From: Neelides folsomi
Lineage: Eukaryota; Arthropoda; Collembola; Neelipleona; Neelidae
Length of the DNA: 64,000 bases
NCBI GenBank assembly: GCA_034687125.1
Contig: JAQGBZ010000170.1
Coordinates: forward strand, 62,001-126,000
Direction: 5' to 3'
In this document: piece after piece, positions 28,232-41,554 of the stretch
Layout: the number at the start of each line of letters is the position of its first letter
Numbering within the stretch: the stretch's first letter is position 1
Notes under the pieces: model-generated
What the model was told of the DNA's origin: nothing
Database searches by the model: none
The model's input: only the letters and a program-made list of their open reading frames with translations
Program-made: the position numbers and the translations under genes

Positions 28232-28390
28232 CATTATGAGATTCCTTTTTCTCATTGTGGGTCTCGGTCTCGATTTCGGTCCTTTATGCATTCCGTTCCC
28301 GATTTGGTGAAAAAGTTGAACCGGAAAGGAAATAAAAGCTGATGGTGAAGGATTGCTCAAGGGTGACGCGAGCCAACCCTCATTTCCCAT
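28232..28390 (-). CDS. fus: Candidate first coding exon of fusilli (N-terminal extension)
   Basis: ATG at 28390 opens 53 codons beginning MGNEGWLASPLSNPSPSAF and ending KRNLIM, followed by a donor ATG|GTAAAA at 28231. The exon ends in phase 0, and the next fusilli exon (25235, acceptor TTTGTAG) also opens in phase 0, so the join adds about 61 residues before the internal ATG at 25211. The tail is basic (KSRPRPTMRKR). The segment is GC-richer than its flanks. Alternatively it is 5' leader or non-coding; similarity to known Fusilli N-termini was not checked. Confidence 0.45.
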
Positions 28391-29276
28391 TGACAACAAA
28401 CAGGTCGAAGCAATGCTGGAAAAAGAATAATAAACAAATGATCAATGCATTTAGATAGAACAATGGAAAATGCATCGGATTTTAAAATGTCGTTACATTT
28501 CTTTGTGCCTTTGTTCAAATTATACTTATAAATACACATTTTTATAATGACCAGAAATGCAATTAAACCATTACTGGTTCAACCCACAAGAAACAATCTA
28601 CGTTAGTTTACTACTGGATCATATTAGTTAATTAATATTATAAAACGGAATGATAAAATTATAAAAAATAAAAATAGAATTTTCTATTATAAAATGAATT
28701 ATAGTAATATTTAAGTAATTAACTCACATTAAGCCAAAGCACCAAAGCCGATATTTTAAATGAAGTAAAAAAAAATTCTGTAGTTAAAATTTAAAGCAAG
28801 AAGACATGTTTTTAATTTTATTCGTTATTTAACTTCTTATTTAACTTGTCCATTTAAAGAAAATTCATCCGAAGAAAATAAATAAGCAAAGAGTTCAAAG
28901 AAACTTACAATGAAAGGAAAAATAAATACTTTTGAAATAAGCTTTTATATTGTGCATTAGACTCCCTGTAATTCTCCGTATTAAAGTAATTTAACTTTAA
29001 CTTTAGATAAATAACAATTATTATTTAAATTAAACAAGTTAAATGAGTTTTTATAAATTTTATAATCATCGTTATGTCTCCGTTCAAAGAGGAAAAGAGC
29101 AGCAGCGGTTATGCCACCTTGTAGCTGGAACTATCATCATATGTAATTTACCCGTCTGTGTTGTCTTCAGCAATTTTGTAAGCCGAAATTCTTAATTGGA
29201 ATTTGTTAACTTGGATTTGATCCCAATTAAATTCTCACAAGACCACAAGTTTAATTGAATTTATATAGATTTAAAA
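28391..29276. promoter_or_regulatory. Divergent intergenic region, fusilli/MRGBP
   Basis: About 0.9 kb between the candidate fusilli start (minus) and the MRGBP start (plus). The GC-richer part at about 29080-29180 is the likely MRGBP promoter or leader. I cannot pick a TATA box confidently in such AT-rich DNA. Confidence 0.4.
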
Positions 29277-30230
29277 ATGTTGAGATCGCAAGTACTAACA
29301 CGTCAAACGCAGAGCAATCGTCCGAGTTCTTCTTTCACAATTAGTCCCGATGTCGGGAGGTGCGAGTCAAAAAAGACCGACGATGGTTCCATTGTTTGGA
29401 ATGAAGAAACTGAAGCTCTTCTTTTCCAATCTTTAATTGGATATAAACCAGTCGGTAATTAAATATAATTAAATAACTTTATATTTATTTAATTTTAATT
29501 AATGATAAATTCCAAGAAATGGGAAGAAACTTGTTCGACTCTACGTCACTTGTAAAAATTGTTTTTGTCCCTTTATGCTAATCATTTAATGTAAATGAAG
29601 GGATTTATTCATGACCACGTTTCAATTCTTGGCTGCAATATCCTTCCAGGTCTCATTTTAAATTGAAATTGTGATAAAGCCGCTATGATTTAAAAGAAAT
29701 AAAAGTAAATTGTAAAGTAAATTGATTCAGTAATGCCCTTGTCCTATGATCAGATCAAACCTTTTAAAATTTAAAACTTTAAATCATCTTTTTATTATTT
29801 TCTTTTCAGGTATTCACCGACACTTCAATATGTTAATTGCCCATCATCGATTCACTCAAGCTCTCAACCACCAAGTTGATATTAACTTAATTTGGAAGCA
29901 TTTGGAGTCGATGTACAATTTAGACTTATTGGTAAAAAATAATGAAAATTAAAGAAAACTTTTATATAAAATTTATACTTAATGTTAGTTAATATTCTTA
30001 ATTTATACTTAAAGTTAGTAAGAGTGCTTAATTAATTAATTAATTTATAGGCCCACACCGAAGGAATCAATTTCCCAAAGAAAGAAACCGATTTTGAACT
30101 TCCTCCAGAATTCCAAACATTAAAAACAAAAAAGAATTCCAATTTGAGTCCTCGAGTCACCGTGGCTCGAAAACTTTCTAAACCTGCAGATTGGAAAAGT
30201 GGACAAACTCCTAAAAACAAGAAAAATTAA
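29277..30230 (+). CDS. MRGBP: MRG-binding protein (MRGBP/Eaf7 family)
   Basis: Subunit of the NuA4/TIP60 histone acetyltransferase complex that binds MRG15-type chromodomain proteins; nuclear. Exons 29277-29454, 29810-29931 and 30051-30230 join in consistent phases to give 159 residues, shorter than the roughly 200 of vertebrate MRGBP. The family core is clear at residues about 41-100: VWNEETEALLFQSLIGYKPV, then GIHRHFNML, then LIWKHLESMYNLDLL. The C-terminus is short, polar and Lys-rich (KPADWKSGQTPKNKKN). AATAAA at 30477 is a plausible polyadenylation signal. The start is the first ATG of an open frame preceded by AT-rich leader. Confidence 0.9.
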
Positions 30231-31265
30231 TTATATTTAACATGACATGTATAATTATTAGGTTTTAAATGCTAGATTTAAAATAATTGAGATTTAAGAT
30301 TAATTAAGGATAAGATTAATAAAATATTTAGGTACACTTATTTACCTATTCTTAATTTTTTTATTAATTAATTCCTAAAGTTTATTTTTCTAAATTAAGT
30401 TAATTGTAGTATTGGACCATTTTGCTACGATGTAAAATACTTTTGTACAAAACCTTCGAATATGAAAATTATGTTAAATAAAGACAAGTTGGATTTATAC
30501 CAATTCATTACTTTATTTCGCATATATTTAATTCTAATGTTTACAAATTCTAATGTGCGCCTTCTATATAAATACAAAGTAAAGTGACCGATAATGGTTT
30601 TAATTTCAATTAAAAACTAGTATTACTGTAATTACTTATTAATTTAACATTCTTAATAATGGAATTCTTTTCAGCACTTGACATTTAATGCTTTTTGCAA
30701 CATGATTGATTTAATTCATTTAATATAATACCTTATTGATATATGTTATGATACAAATTGTTTAATTTACTTTAGTTGTTTTATATTACCATTATGTAAT
30801 ATAAGTACTAATATAGATATATATTACTAAGTGTGTTAATAATGTTTAACTTGGTTATTGTAACGTAAGCGTGGTGGGTTTAATTAAATACTATTTCATT
30901 TAATTTCATATTCTTTTTCTTTAAGTCTTTGGACAATAATTGGAAAAAGTAAACGTAAATTTAACTTCGTTGATATTTGATTTAACAGTTAATGAACTCG
31001 TTTATTTTATTTAACTCGTTTAATTAATTAAATACTGTGATTTGTTTTAGTGATTTCGTAAAAGAAAGTGAAGTTGAATAAATATGGTCTGTAAAATTTA
31101 AATTTAAACTATTTTATTTAAAGAGCTCATTTTGTCCAGATGTGATTAGATTCAAATAATTTTGTTAAATCGACCTTTAAATCAGCAAGCTTAGCTTTTT
31201 TCAATCAGCATTGCTCTTAAATTATGAAAATGATTGGTTTTAAATACTAATGAATTTAATTAATA
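30231..31265. other. Convergent intergenic region, MRGBP/SMAP
   Basis: AT-rich sequence that holds the 3' untranslated ends of two convergent genes. Apart from the AATAAA at 30477 I see nothing distinctive. Confidence 0.6.
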
Positions 31266-33003
<1,738 letters not shown>

Positions 33004-34056
33004 TTTCACTCTGATGGAATGTCAATTAAATCTGAAATGAAAATACATTAATAATCAATAATTATTAATCATATCGGAAGTTAACAAAGTTATTCCCCTA
33101 ACTGTGTCAAATTACAATTAAGGAAAACCACATTGATTTCCTAACTTACTTATAAACTTCAAAAATGTTTAATTGGAATAAGAGCACTTAGAAAAATGAT
33201 TCAGGAGCGCTTGCGAAATGAATGAACTGTAAAGATAAAAATAAGCCAATTAAATGTATAATATAACTTGAAATGTGTAATATAACTTGAAATTATATCT
33301 AAATTGTACTTACACATATAATGACAGGAAATTTTATCTTTCACACACCCAGGATCGGATTAATTTAATGAATCAAATGTTCCGGCAAATTCCTTCTTTT
33401 TCAAGCAGCAGTCGATTCAAGAAACCTCTAACTAAATCTATTCATTATAAGTAAAATCTCCCGGTCTCTTATCAAGTCTTTAAGAATTAAGTTTAAATTG
33501 TAGTTAGTTAACTAAATAATAATAGGTCGTAAGATTGGTAATAAAAGTGAATGAAAGTGATTAAAGGTGTATTAAAGAGAAAATGATTAAAGTTCCACAT
33601 TGACGACTCGACGAGTTCTCCATCTGGTGGTTGAAGGAAGGAATTTTCATTGCGTTCCTAGTGGGGAAAGAGTGAAATAACAAATAGGGAGATTTCCATT
33701 CAGCGTTATTTCGTGTCTGTGACACACTTCTTTCCCATCAACGCTGCTTTCTCTCAGCTTTCTAATCCCAATTAAACGCACAATTAAACTTTGACCGTCT
33801 TTGAGACTTCGGACAAGACAGGTAAATTGGATTTGTTAATTAATTCGACCGGTCATATCAAATATTTGACATTTAATCCAAAGGCTCTTCGACAGCCTCA
33901 GACAGGTGACTGTGCACTATGCGTGAAATGAGCATGTTGGGAATGAAATATTTTATAATATTTATAATTATGAGGTTTAAACTTCAATTGTCTTAATTAG
34001 GTTTAATTTTACAGTTTAATTATTATTTAAATCTTTGTATTATTGCAGAAAGGAGA
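33004..34056. promoter_or_regulatory. Divergent intergenic region and leaders, SMAP/lolal
   Basis: The region holds the 5' untranslated parts of both genes. For lolal a noncoding first exon appears to end at 33821 (GACAAGACAG|GTAAAT), with an acceptor at 34047-34048 (TATTGCAG) just before the coding exon. Between about 33600 and 33830 the sequence is GC-richer, probably a shared bidirectional promoter. Confidence 0.45.
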
Positions 34057-34761
34057 ATGGCTGATCAACAACAGTTTTGTCTTCGTTGGAATGATTTCCA
34101 ATCAAATATTGTTACCTGCTTCAAGCATTTGAGGACGGAACGAAGCTTTACTGATGTGACTCTTGCTTGCGTAATGACGATTACTTTAAATTAAATTATA
34201 TACTTTTAATTATAATTTATGTCAATTTATATAATGTCATATTTTAAATGGTATTTAACTAATCGATTTTTTTAATTAGGATGGGCAAACTTGCAAGGCT
34301 CACAAAATGGTACTCTCAGCTTGCAGTCCATACTTCAAAACACTTCTCGAGGTAAAATAATTAATTTAATGAATTTAATAATTAATATGGATTTAACTTT
34401 GGATTTAGTTAGGGTTTGTGATTAAATTAATGATTAATAATAATGATTTTGTTTTATTAGAACAATCCGTCGAAGCATCCGATCATAATCCTTAAGGACG
34501 TTCCATTCAACCATCTTCAGTCCATCTTGGAGTTCATGTACGCAGGGGAAGTGAACGTTCCTCAGGATTCGCTTCCGGCATTCCTCAAGACCGCTGAGCG
34601 TCTCAAGGTCAAAGGGCTCACCGAAGGTATAAAATAAATAATGATAATTATTATAATAGTTGTTTTAAGATAGCTGTAATTTAATTATTTAGATAGTTAA
34701 TTAAATAATTTAATTATTTAATAATTGGATTTTTTGGTTTACAGTTAAACGAACCACGTGA
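34057..34761 (+). CDS. lolal: BTB-only protein, lolal/batman orthologue
   Basis: Small nuclear BTB/POZ protein. In Drosophila, Lolal (Batman) dimerises with GAGA factor and other BTB factors and acts in Polycomb/trithorax regulation. Exons 34057-34170, 34280-34351, 34461-34626 and 34745-34761 encode 122 residues, almost exactly the size of fly Lolal (127). The BTB domain of the tramtrack group fills the protein: FCLRWNDFQSNIVTCF, FTDVTLACDGQTCKAHKMVL, SACSPYF, PIIILKDV, LEFMYAGEV, FLKTAERLKVKGL. The last exon supplies only VKRTT and a stop, and no zinc-finger or HTH exon follows on this strand before Sec15, so BTB-only is genuine rather than a truncated lola or tramtrack model. AATAAA signals lie near 35181 and 35215. 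Confidence 0.9.
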
Positions 34762-35481
34762 ATCATATTCAATCTGAAACTTTATTTCATCGACCATTTA
34801 ATGTTATGATTATTTAAATAATTAAAATATGATTATCCTTAGGATTTATTGATCTAATATTTAAAATACGATGCTAAACTATTTATAAGGGCAATGGAAA
34901 GGTAAAGGTTTGTATTTTGAAATTGGAATATGGACTCACGCACTTTTCGCATATTTTTTATGGAATTCCAAATACAAATGACATCGACGATTTTCGATAC
35001 TTTCGATCGAACATGTTCATGTGGATTTTCTTTACTCAACATTTGCCTTCATTTCAATCAACGATTCCATATTCCATATTCTAAATATTTTATATTCACG
35101 TTTTCTTTTACCTCCCCTTTACTTGCCATTCTTGTCTTTAAAGTTAATAGATTTAATTCTCAATACTTATTTACATTGTAAAATAAATGTATCTTTATTG
35201 TATTGACTTATGGAAATAAAATTTGTATTCAAGTGCACATATTTAATATATTTCATTTATTTATATTTGGTAGAAATACATAAATTCAAAAATTCCCATA
35301 AGACCTTTTAACGATTTATTATCAATCATTAAATAGAATCAATCATTAAACATAATAAATAATAGCAATGAAAACAGTTCATGTATTGATAATTTTTGAA
35401 CCTTATCAAAATAGCTTCATTGGAAAATTACAACAATTGCATAAATAAATTAATTTACATTTATTACATAAATAAATTAAT
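34762..35481. other. Convergent intergenic region, lolal/HADHB
   Basis: Contains the lolal 3' untranslated region (AATAAA near 35181 and 35215) and, on the other strand, the HADHB 3' end. The small open frames here are AT-rich and unconvincing. Confidence 0.6.
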
Positions 35482-38163
35482 TTACAATTTGCCATCTGGA
35501 TGTCTTTCGATGATCATTCCAACACCCTAGAAAACATTTAAGTTATAATTATAAATTCAATCAAGATTATATTTAATTAAATGTGTTTAATATAATTTAA
35601 TGTCAATTGTTAATGTCAAGAGATATTTGACTACTTTCATCAGTCATTGAACTTTGACCGGAAAGTCCTGAGTTCTCATATGAAATCCAAAGATTCCACT
35701 TTTAATTTTGCAATTCCTTTGACCATCCAGTAGACCCATATTAATTAACCATGCTTTCACAAGGTAAATGGGTCGGCCAGTAAGGAGGTTGCGAATAATA
35801 TTTATTTAAGAATTATTAATTAATTCAACTCACTTGTCCTCCAGCAGCGCAAGCAGCGATGAGAGCTAAATGTTTGTTTTCGTGAATCAGCCGATTAGCA
35901 CAGTGGGAAGCAAGTCGAACTCCTAAATTTAACAAATTAAAAGTTTTCAACATTCTTTTCAATTTCTGACAATTTCTTATAATTTTCTACGAATTTTCTC
36001 TAAATTCTAAATTGCTTAAATACCTGTGGCTCCAAATGGATGTCCAATTGAAAGTGATCCTCCCCAGTTGTTCAATTTTTCAATTGGGACCATGCCGAAT
36101 TTCCCACTACGCTTCATATGGTTTTTGCAGAAATAATCACTGTCCATTGCTTTCAAATTGGCTAAAACTTGACCCTGTTAAAAAGTAGAAAATAATTAAA
36201 TTCACATTAACAATTACAATAAGCGAATTTTTATATCATATTAATACTTACTGCAAAAGCTTCGTGAATTTCGAATACATCAATATCGTTCATAGTCAAT
36301 CCAGCTTTGTCCAAAAGTGCAGGGATGACATATGCTGGCCTATGTCATTCAACAATATTAAAAGTTTAAATGAGAAACGGAAATGTAAATGTTTAGATTT
36401 TAGTTAAAGTTAAAGATTATAGTTAAAGCTAACCCAAGAAGAAGTTCGTCCTTGGGATCTTGTGACACGTATAGGAAGTCGCGCAAAAATGCCTTTGGTT
36501 TCCATCCCATCTCTTTTGCTCTTTCGTTAGTAGAGATAAGACAAGCCGAGGCGCCATCCGTCTAATTGTGAGCAATTAATTTATAATTAAGTTAATCCTA
36601 GTAATATTATTTTTGAATGCTTTACCAAAAAGCTCGCATTTGCTGCTGTAATTGTTCCATGAGGTTTAATGAACGCAGGCTTTAATTTCGCCATTTGTTC
36701 CATTGATGACACTCGAACTCCGTTATCTTTGCTCACAATGGATTCAGCTCCAGGAACTAGAAATTGAACAAATATTGAAATATTGTGATTTTATTCAGTT
36801 TAAAATACAAAATCAAATAGCCATATCTGCTCTGTTATAATAAAACTTATTATAATGTTAGAGTATTAAAATTCGATTGGTAGATTGTAAAATTAGAATA
36901 AATTGTGTTTTATACCTTTAACTGGAATAAGATCCGAGAGAAATCCACTTTGTGCAGCATTGAATGCATTCCGATGAGATCGGACGGCAAATTCGTCTTG
37001 CTCTTTTCTTGTGACTTGGAATGCCGCTGCAAGGCGATCTGCTGAATGACCCATAATTTCTCCTGTTGAAAACTCGGCAATTCCAGGAAGCTAACAATAA
37101 GAAAAATTTAATTACTATAATAAAGATCTATAATAATGATAGCTATTAATTAACTATCATTATTTCATGCTAACTATCATTATTAACATAAGTCGGGAAC
37201 CAAAATTAAATCAAATTACTTCAGGTACGAAAAAGTCTGGTCGAATTTTTGAAATTAAACTGAGCATTTGTGGAAGTTTCTTTGCTTTGTTTGCTTTAAG
37301 CATCAACGAACGCATTTTTCGTGAATGTCTTATTGGCACATCTGACATAAATTCGACTCCTCCAGCAATGCAAGTGTTGTAAACACCTGAAGCAATCAAT
37401 CCAATACCTAAATGATACAAAACCCATAAGTTTCATGTTATTATTTAAAATAATATAATAAGTACCAAAATTCTTAGTTGGTTAGTTAAAGTTAATTAAG
37501 CCATTTATAGATAGATTAATATGAAAGTTGCTTACAATTGGTTATAGCCACATTTGAAGAAATGCAAGCCATTGTGACAGTATTTGCTGGAATTTTATTG
37601 GAAAATCCAGCTCCAAGCGCAGCCTCTCTGGCGATGTTGCTCGTCTTTACTTCCTGAATGACGGTGCCCATCACGATGTATTCAACTGAATCCGTTTGAA
37701 GACTCGTTTTGTCAGCCAAACCTCTGTAAATATCATTTAAAATACAAATTGAGAAATATTTTAATTGTATTTGTATTATGTTTATAAGTCGGCGATTTGG
37801 GATTTTTGGTTAAATCTTTAAAAATTACTTAAGGGCATGTCGAGCAAGGTCATGGGGCATCATCCTGTTATAATCAGTTCCAGACAACAGAAAAGGAGTT
37901 CTGGCTCCATCAACGAAAACAATGTCTTTGCCACCAGGCTTTGACAATGTTTTCTTTCCGCTCAATGCAGCAAAACATCTCACGCCTAATTCCAAAAACA
38001 TTATTATATTTAAAATTAATAATTATATTAAAATCAATATTGAATAATATTAAAATTTTTAATGTCTTTGGTTAGTGAATTTACCTGAAGTTGTGAAATA
38101 ACGAAGTGAGGAAAAGCCGATCGGCCCTTTGAGCAGAGCAGATTGAATGAGATGAGACTTCAT
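35482..38163 (-). CDS. HADHB: Mitochondrial trifunctional enzyme beta subunit (3-ketoacyl-CoA thiolase)
   Basis: Catalyses thiolytic cleavage of 3-ketoacyl-CoA, the last step of long-chain fatty acid beta-oxidation, in the mitochondrial inner-membrane trifunctional complex. Eleven coding exons (38163-38085, 37985-37829, 37723-37536, 37407-37220, 37090-36916, 36756-36626, 36561-36434, 36339-36252, 36174-36024, 35922-35834, 35526-35482) join in phase to give 472 residues, matching human HADHB (474). Thiolase landmarks are present: the nucleophilic Cys in VTMACISSN, the His in [22 protein letters not shown], and the second Cys in ACAAGGQGVGMI. The first about 25 residues ([13 protein letters not shown]) look like a mitochondrial presequence. 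An acceptor at 38191 shows a 5' untranslated exon, probably ending near 38425. Confidence 0.95.
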
Positions 38164-39109
38164 TTTTCTGAATAGCTTTGATTTATCCAACTGAAAATTC
38201 ACCAAAATATTAAAATTTGTAATCAAGAGTTAATTACAAATTACAGTTAACAGCAAATTACATTCAAAATATATTTAATCCTATAAACTACATTGACATT
38301 ATTGATTTTAATTTTTCTAATTCACTGATATGGTGGAATTGTCGTTTATCTCGTAAACAATCCAAAAATTATGGTTTAATTAAAAAGTTTATAATATTTA
38401 TAAGTTTTACAATTAATTAACTTACAAATTAATTGGGCTTTAATCGAAGGTCCTTTAGAAGAGAGTAAAGTTCACGGTGGTTAGTTGACAGTAAAGTGTG
38501 TTGTTCAAAGTCCAACTCTCTCTCTGTCTGATTTCCTCTTCAGCACTCAAATGGTTTGAGAGAAATCATTGGCTCAATTTTCTTCTCTACCGCCAATGTG
38601 CAAAGTGCGAATTCTCATCTTTCATCTTTCAGACAAAAATCCTCCTTTTCGGCTCATCCTACTTTTAGAGAATAATTAAACATATTTTAATTATAGTCTT
38701 ATAAATGTGTTAACTACAATGCGATTAACTGCAATGTGACGTAAGCCATAAAATCATTGTTTAGTAGTTGAGTTTAAACTTTCATTTAACACTCGATTAA
38801 CTTGATTTATCAAAATTATAAATATTTTTGATTCATAGAAATGTCAATGACACAATTATGTCAGATTCGACTATGAGGATATCATGATGATGACATTTGG
38901 GTCTTGATTAAATATTCTTCATTCAATAAGATCTGAACTTATTATAAAAAGGTACTTTACTCATTTAAATTGTTTCATGTCGTTCAATATTACATTATAT
39001 TAAAATGATTTAGACTTTTTGATCAAATATTTTAACAGATTATATAAATTTTATTACTATAGTGCAATATAATAATGTATTATTTAATTATTAATTTCTT
39101 AATTGTAGT
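38164..39109. promoter_or_regulatory. Divergent intergenic region, HADHB/Sec15
   Basis: Holds the HADHB leader (donor candidate TTAATTT|GTAAGT near 38425) and the Sec15 leader, whose last intron ends in TTGTAG at 39107-39108. The GC-richer piece at about 38440-38660 is the likely shared promoter. Confidence 0.4.
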
Positions 39110-41554
39110 ATGGCTACAAATGGACCTTCGTCACTTTCTTCCCCCTCGACCGAGATCCCCGATGAAATCTCCGAAGGTCAAAATTATGAACAACTCGCTC
39201 AAGAAATCGAAGCTCTTGACACTTATTGGGGTCCAACATGTCGAGCCATCATTGAAGAAGGAAAACACCACAAGTTTCTTGAACATCTCGAACAAAGAAT
39301 CCGAGTTCATGACCGTGATATTGAAAAGTTATGCAACACTCATTATCAAGGATTCATTGACTCAATCCGGGAACTTCTTCACGTTCGCTCAGATGCCAAA
39401 GAGCTCAAAGCGTTAATTGCCTCCATGGACAAAGATCTCCAATTAGAGCTCCACAGCGTTCTCCAACGTGGCGAAGAAGTCGCACGGGTTCGAAGAGTCG
39501 AAACAAATATAATTTCAACAATTGAACAACTCGAAGTTTGTCTCCCAATATTTAAAATGTATCAAAAACTGCAAGAACAATTAAATCAAAAACGTTACTA
39601 TCCCGCACTGAAGACCTTAGAACAACTCGAGCATCGCTTTCTTCCTTTAGTCTCCAAATATCGATTCACGTCCCATTTTACTGAATCGATCCCGAAATTT
39701 CGGAAACAAATTCAAGAATCGAGCATGTCAGAATTAAAAGATTTCCTCGAGAATGTTCGAAAATTCTCTGCACGAATCGGAGAAGTTGCGATGCGCCACA
39801 CGGCCGAACAACTCGAAATGGATAATGCTATGATTAACAAAGGGAGGAGAAAATCATCCTCAATTAAATCCCCAATTAAATCCCCTAGAAAATCCCCAGT
39901 TAAATCCCCATCGAAAAATCCTTTCGACGATGAGGACGAAGAAGACGGTGAAGGCGGTTTAAGCGCCCAGGACTTGGTCGACTTTTCTCCTTTGTACCGA
40001 TGTCTTCATATATTCACCGTCTTGGGGGAAAAACAAGTGTTTGAGGATTATTACCGTAAACAGAGGAAAGAACAAAGTTGTTTGGTTCTCCAACCGGTTA
40101 GCAATATGCAGCACGAGAGTCTCAAAGGCTATCGGGATTATTTTCATGCAATTGTTGGATTTTTCGTAATCGAAAATCATCTGCTTTACACAACGGCCGA
40201 ACTTGTGAGTCAGAACAATTTGGAAGAAATGTGGTCAGCGTCCGTTCCAAAGATTTCCCATACGCTTCAAATCCAAGCGTCTTATTCCACTGACCCAGGG
40301 GTCATTCTCAGAATTAAAAATCTAATTATGCTCTTTTCCAATACACTTGCCAGCTACGGATATAACATTTCCCAATTGTCGGAAACCTTACAAGAAATTC
40401 GTGAGCATTATACTCATGTCCTTATGCAGAGATGTGTTCACGCTTTTAGGGAAATCTTCGACCAGGACACTTATCACCCGATCGAGGTCGACAACGAGGA
40501 CGAGTTCAACCAAGTCGTGAATGTTTTTCCCTATTCGGACGAAACTCTGGAAAGAAAAAAATTTCCTAGAAGATTTCCGTTCTCGTTAATGGTCCCAAGG
40601 GTTTATGAACAAGTGAAGGATTTCGTCACAGCATCGCTTAAATTCACCGATGACCTCAATTTGTCCCAAACTGAGGTCGACGACATGATGAGAAAATCCA
40701 CGAATGTTCTTTTAACGAGAACTTTAAGCGGCTGCCTGTCAACTTTAATCCTCAAACATTCTGTTGGCCTTTTGGAGCTCATACAAATCACAATTAATAC
40801 AAATTACCTCGAGAGGACGAATGTCTATTTGGAAGAATTTATTTCCTCGATCACTCAAGGCATCGCCAAAGATGTTTCCCACAAAGCTGAATTACAAGGG
40901 AAATCGATGTTCAAAGATTCAAGGGCTGAAGCTGAAGAGCAAATTTATGAAAAATTAAAATTAAAAATCGACGAGACTTTTGAATTGGCCAATTATGAAT
41001 GGAATTTAACGGAGCCTGAGGGCCGGGCTTCTGATTACATCACAGACCTCGTCACATTTTTGCAATCGACTTTCCAAGCTTTTACCAATTTGCCACTAAA
41101 TGTTGCAAAAACGGCGTGTGTTGCGGCTTGTCAACACATCAATAAGAAACTTCTTCACATGATTATTGGAGACGACGACGTGAAGGGAATTACGGCGGGG
41201 GCTTTGAAACAATTAGATTTGGATTTAATCCAATGTGAACAATTTGCATCGTCGGAGCCGGTCCGTGGTTTAAATCCCAATTTGCTCCTGGAGTGTTTTG
41301 CAGATGTGCGGCAGTTGGTGGATTTATTCAATATTTGCGACTTTTCTGCTTATTTTCACGACTTTGGGGAGAAGAATTCAAAGTATCCGAGAGTTTCGCC
41401 ACAAGCTGCTATTAAAGTATTGGAGAAAATCAGAGAAGCTGAGAAAGACAAACACAAGATCTTGTCCATTTTGAAGAAGGACGACCGGGACAGGAAGAAA
41501 TTACATGAAACAATTCTCAAACAACTTAAGGAACTTCCACAAGCTTCAACTTAA
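39110..41554 (+). CDS. Sec15: Exocyst complex component 6 (Sec15), single coding exon
   Basis: Exocyst subunit that links Rab11/Sec4-type GTPases on secretory vesicles to the plasma-membrane tethering complex. One uninterrupted frame of 814 residues, slightly longer than typical animal EXOC6. Recognisable segments are YWGPTCRAIIEEGKHHKFLE and HYQGFIDSIRELLHVR near the N-terminus, RRVETNIISTIEQLEVCLP, QKRYYPALKTLEQLE, and the C-terminal Rab-binding helical domain with LNPNLLLECFADVRQLVDLF. Residues about 244-285 are an unusual insertion, a Lys-Ser-Pro repeat (IKSPIKSPRKSPVKSPSK) followed by an acidic run. The ATG lies two bases after an acceptor (AATTGTAG), so a 5' untranslated intron exists although the coding part has none, unlike every neighbour. 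AATAAA at 41824 may be its polyadenylation signal. Confidence 0.95.
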   Translation: MATNGPSSLSSPSTEIPDEISEGQNYEQLAQEIEALDTYWGPTCRAIIEEGKHHKFLEHLEQRIRVHDRDIEKLCNTHYQGFIDSIRELLHVRSDAKELKALIASMDKDLQLELHSVLQRGEEVARVRRVETNIISTIEQLEVCLPIFKMYQKLQEQLNQKRYYPALKTLEQLEHRFLPLVSKYRFTSHFTESIPKFRKQIQESSMSELKDFLENVRKFSARIGEVAMRHTAEQLEMDNAMINKGRRKSSSIKSPIKSPRKSPVKSPSKNPFDDEDEEDGEGGLSAQDLVDFSPLYRCLHIFTVLGEKQVFEDYYRKQRKEQSCLVLQPVSNMQHESLKGYRDYFHAIVGFFVIENHLLYTTAELVSQNNLEEMWSASVPKISHTLQIQASYSTDPGVILRIKNLIMLFSNTLASYGYNISQLSETLQEIREHYTHVLMQRCVHAFREIFDQDTYHPIEVDNEDEFNQVVNVFPYSDETLERKKFPRRFPFSLMVPRVYEQVKDFVTASLKFTDDLNLSQTEVDDMMRKSTNVLLTRTLSGCLSTLILKHSVGLLELIQITINTNYLERTNVYLEEFISSITQGIAKDVSHKAELQGKSMFKDSRAEAEEQIYEKLKLKIDETFELANYEWNLTEPEGRASDYITDLVTFLQSTFQAFTNLPLNVAKTACVAACQHINKKLLHMIIGDDDVKGITAGALKQLDLDLIQCEQFASSEPVRGLNPNLLLECFADVRQLVDLFNICDFSAYFHDFGEKNSKYPRVSPQAAIKVLEKIREAEKDKHKILSILKKDDRDRKKLHETILKQLKELPQAST

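Noticed and set aside
34057-34761. Truncated lola, tramtrack or other BTB-zinc-finger gene
   Set aside because: Length and sequence match the BTB-only Lolal, the last exon has its own stop, and no zinc-finger exon follows on the strand before Sec15.
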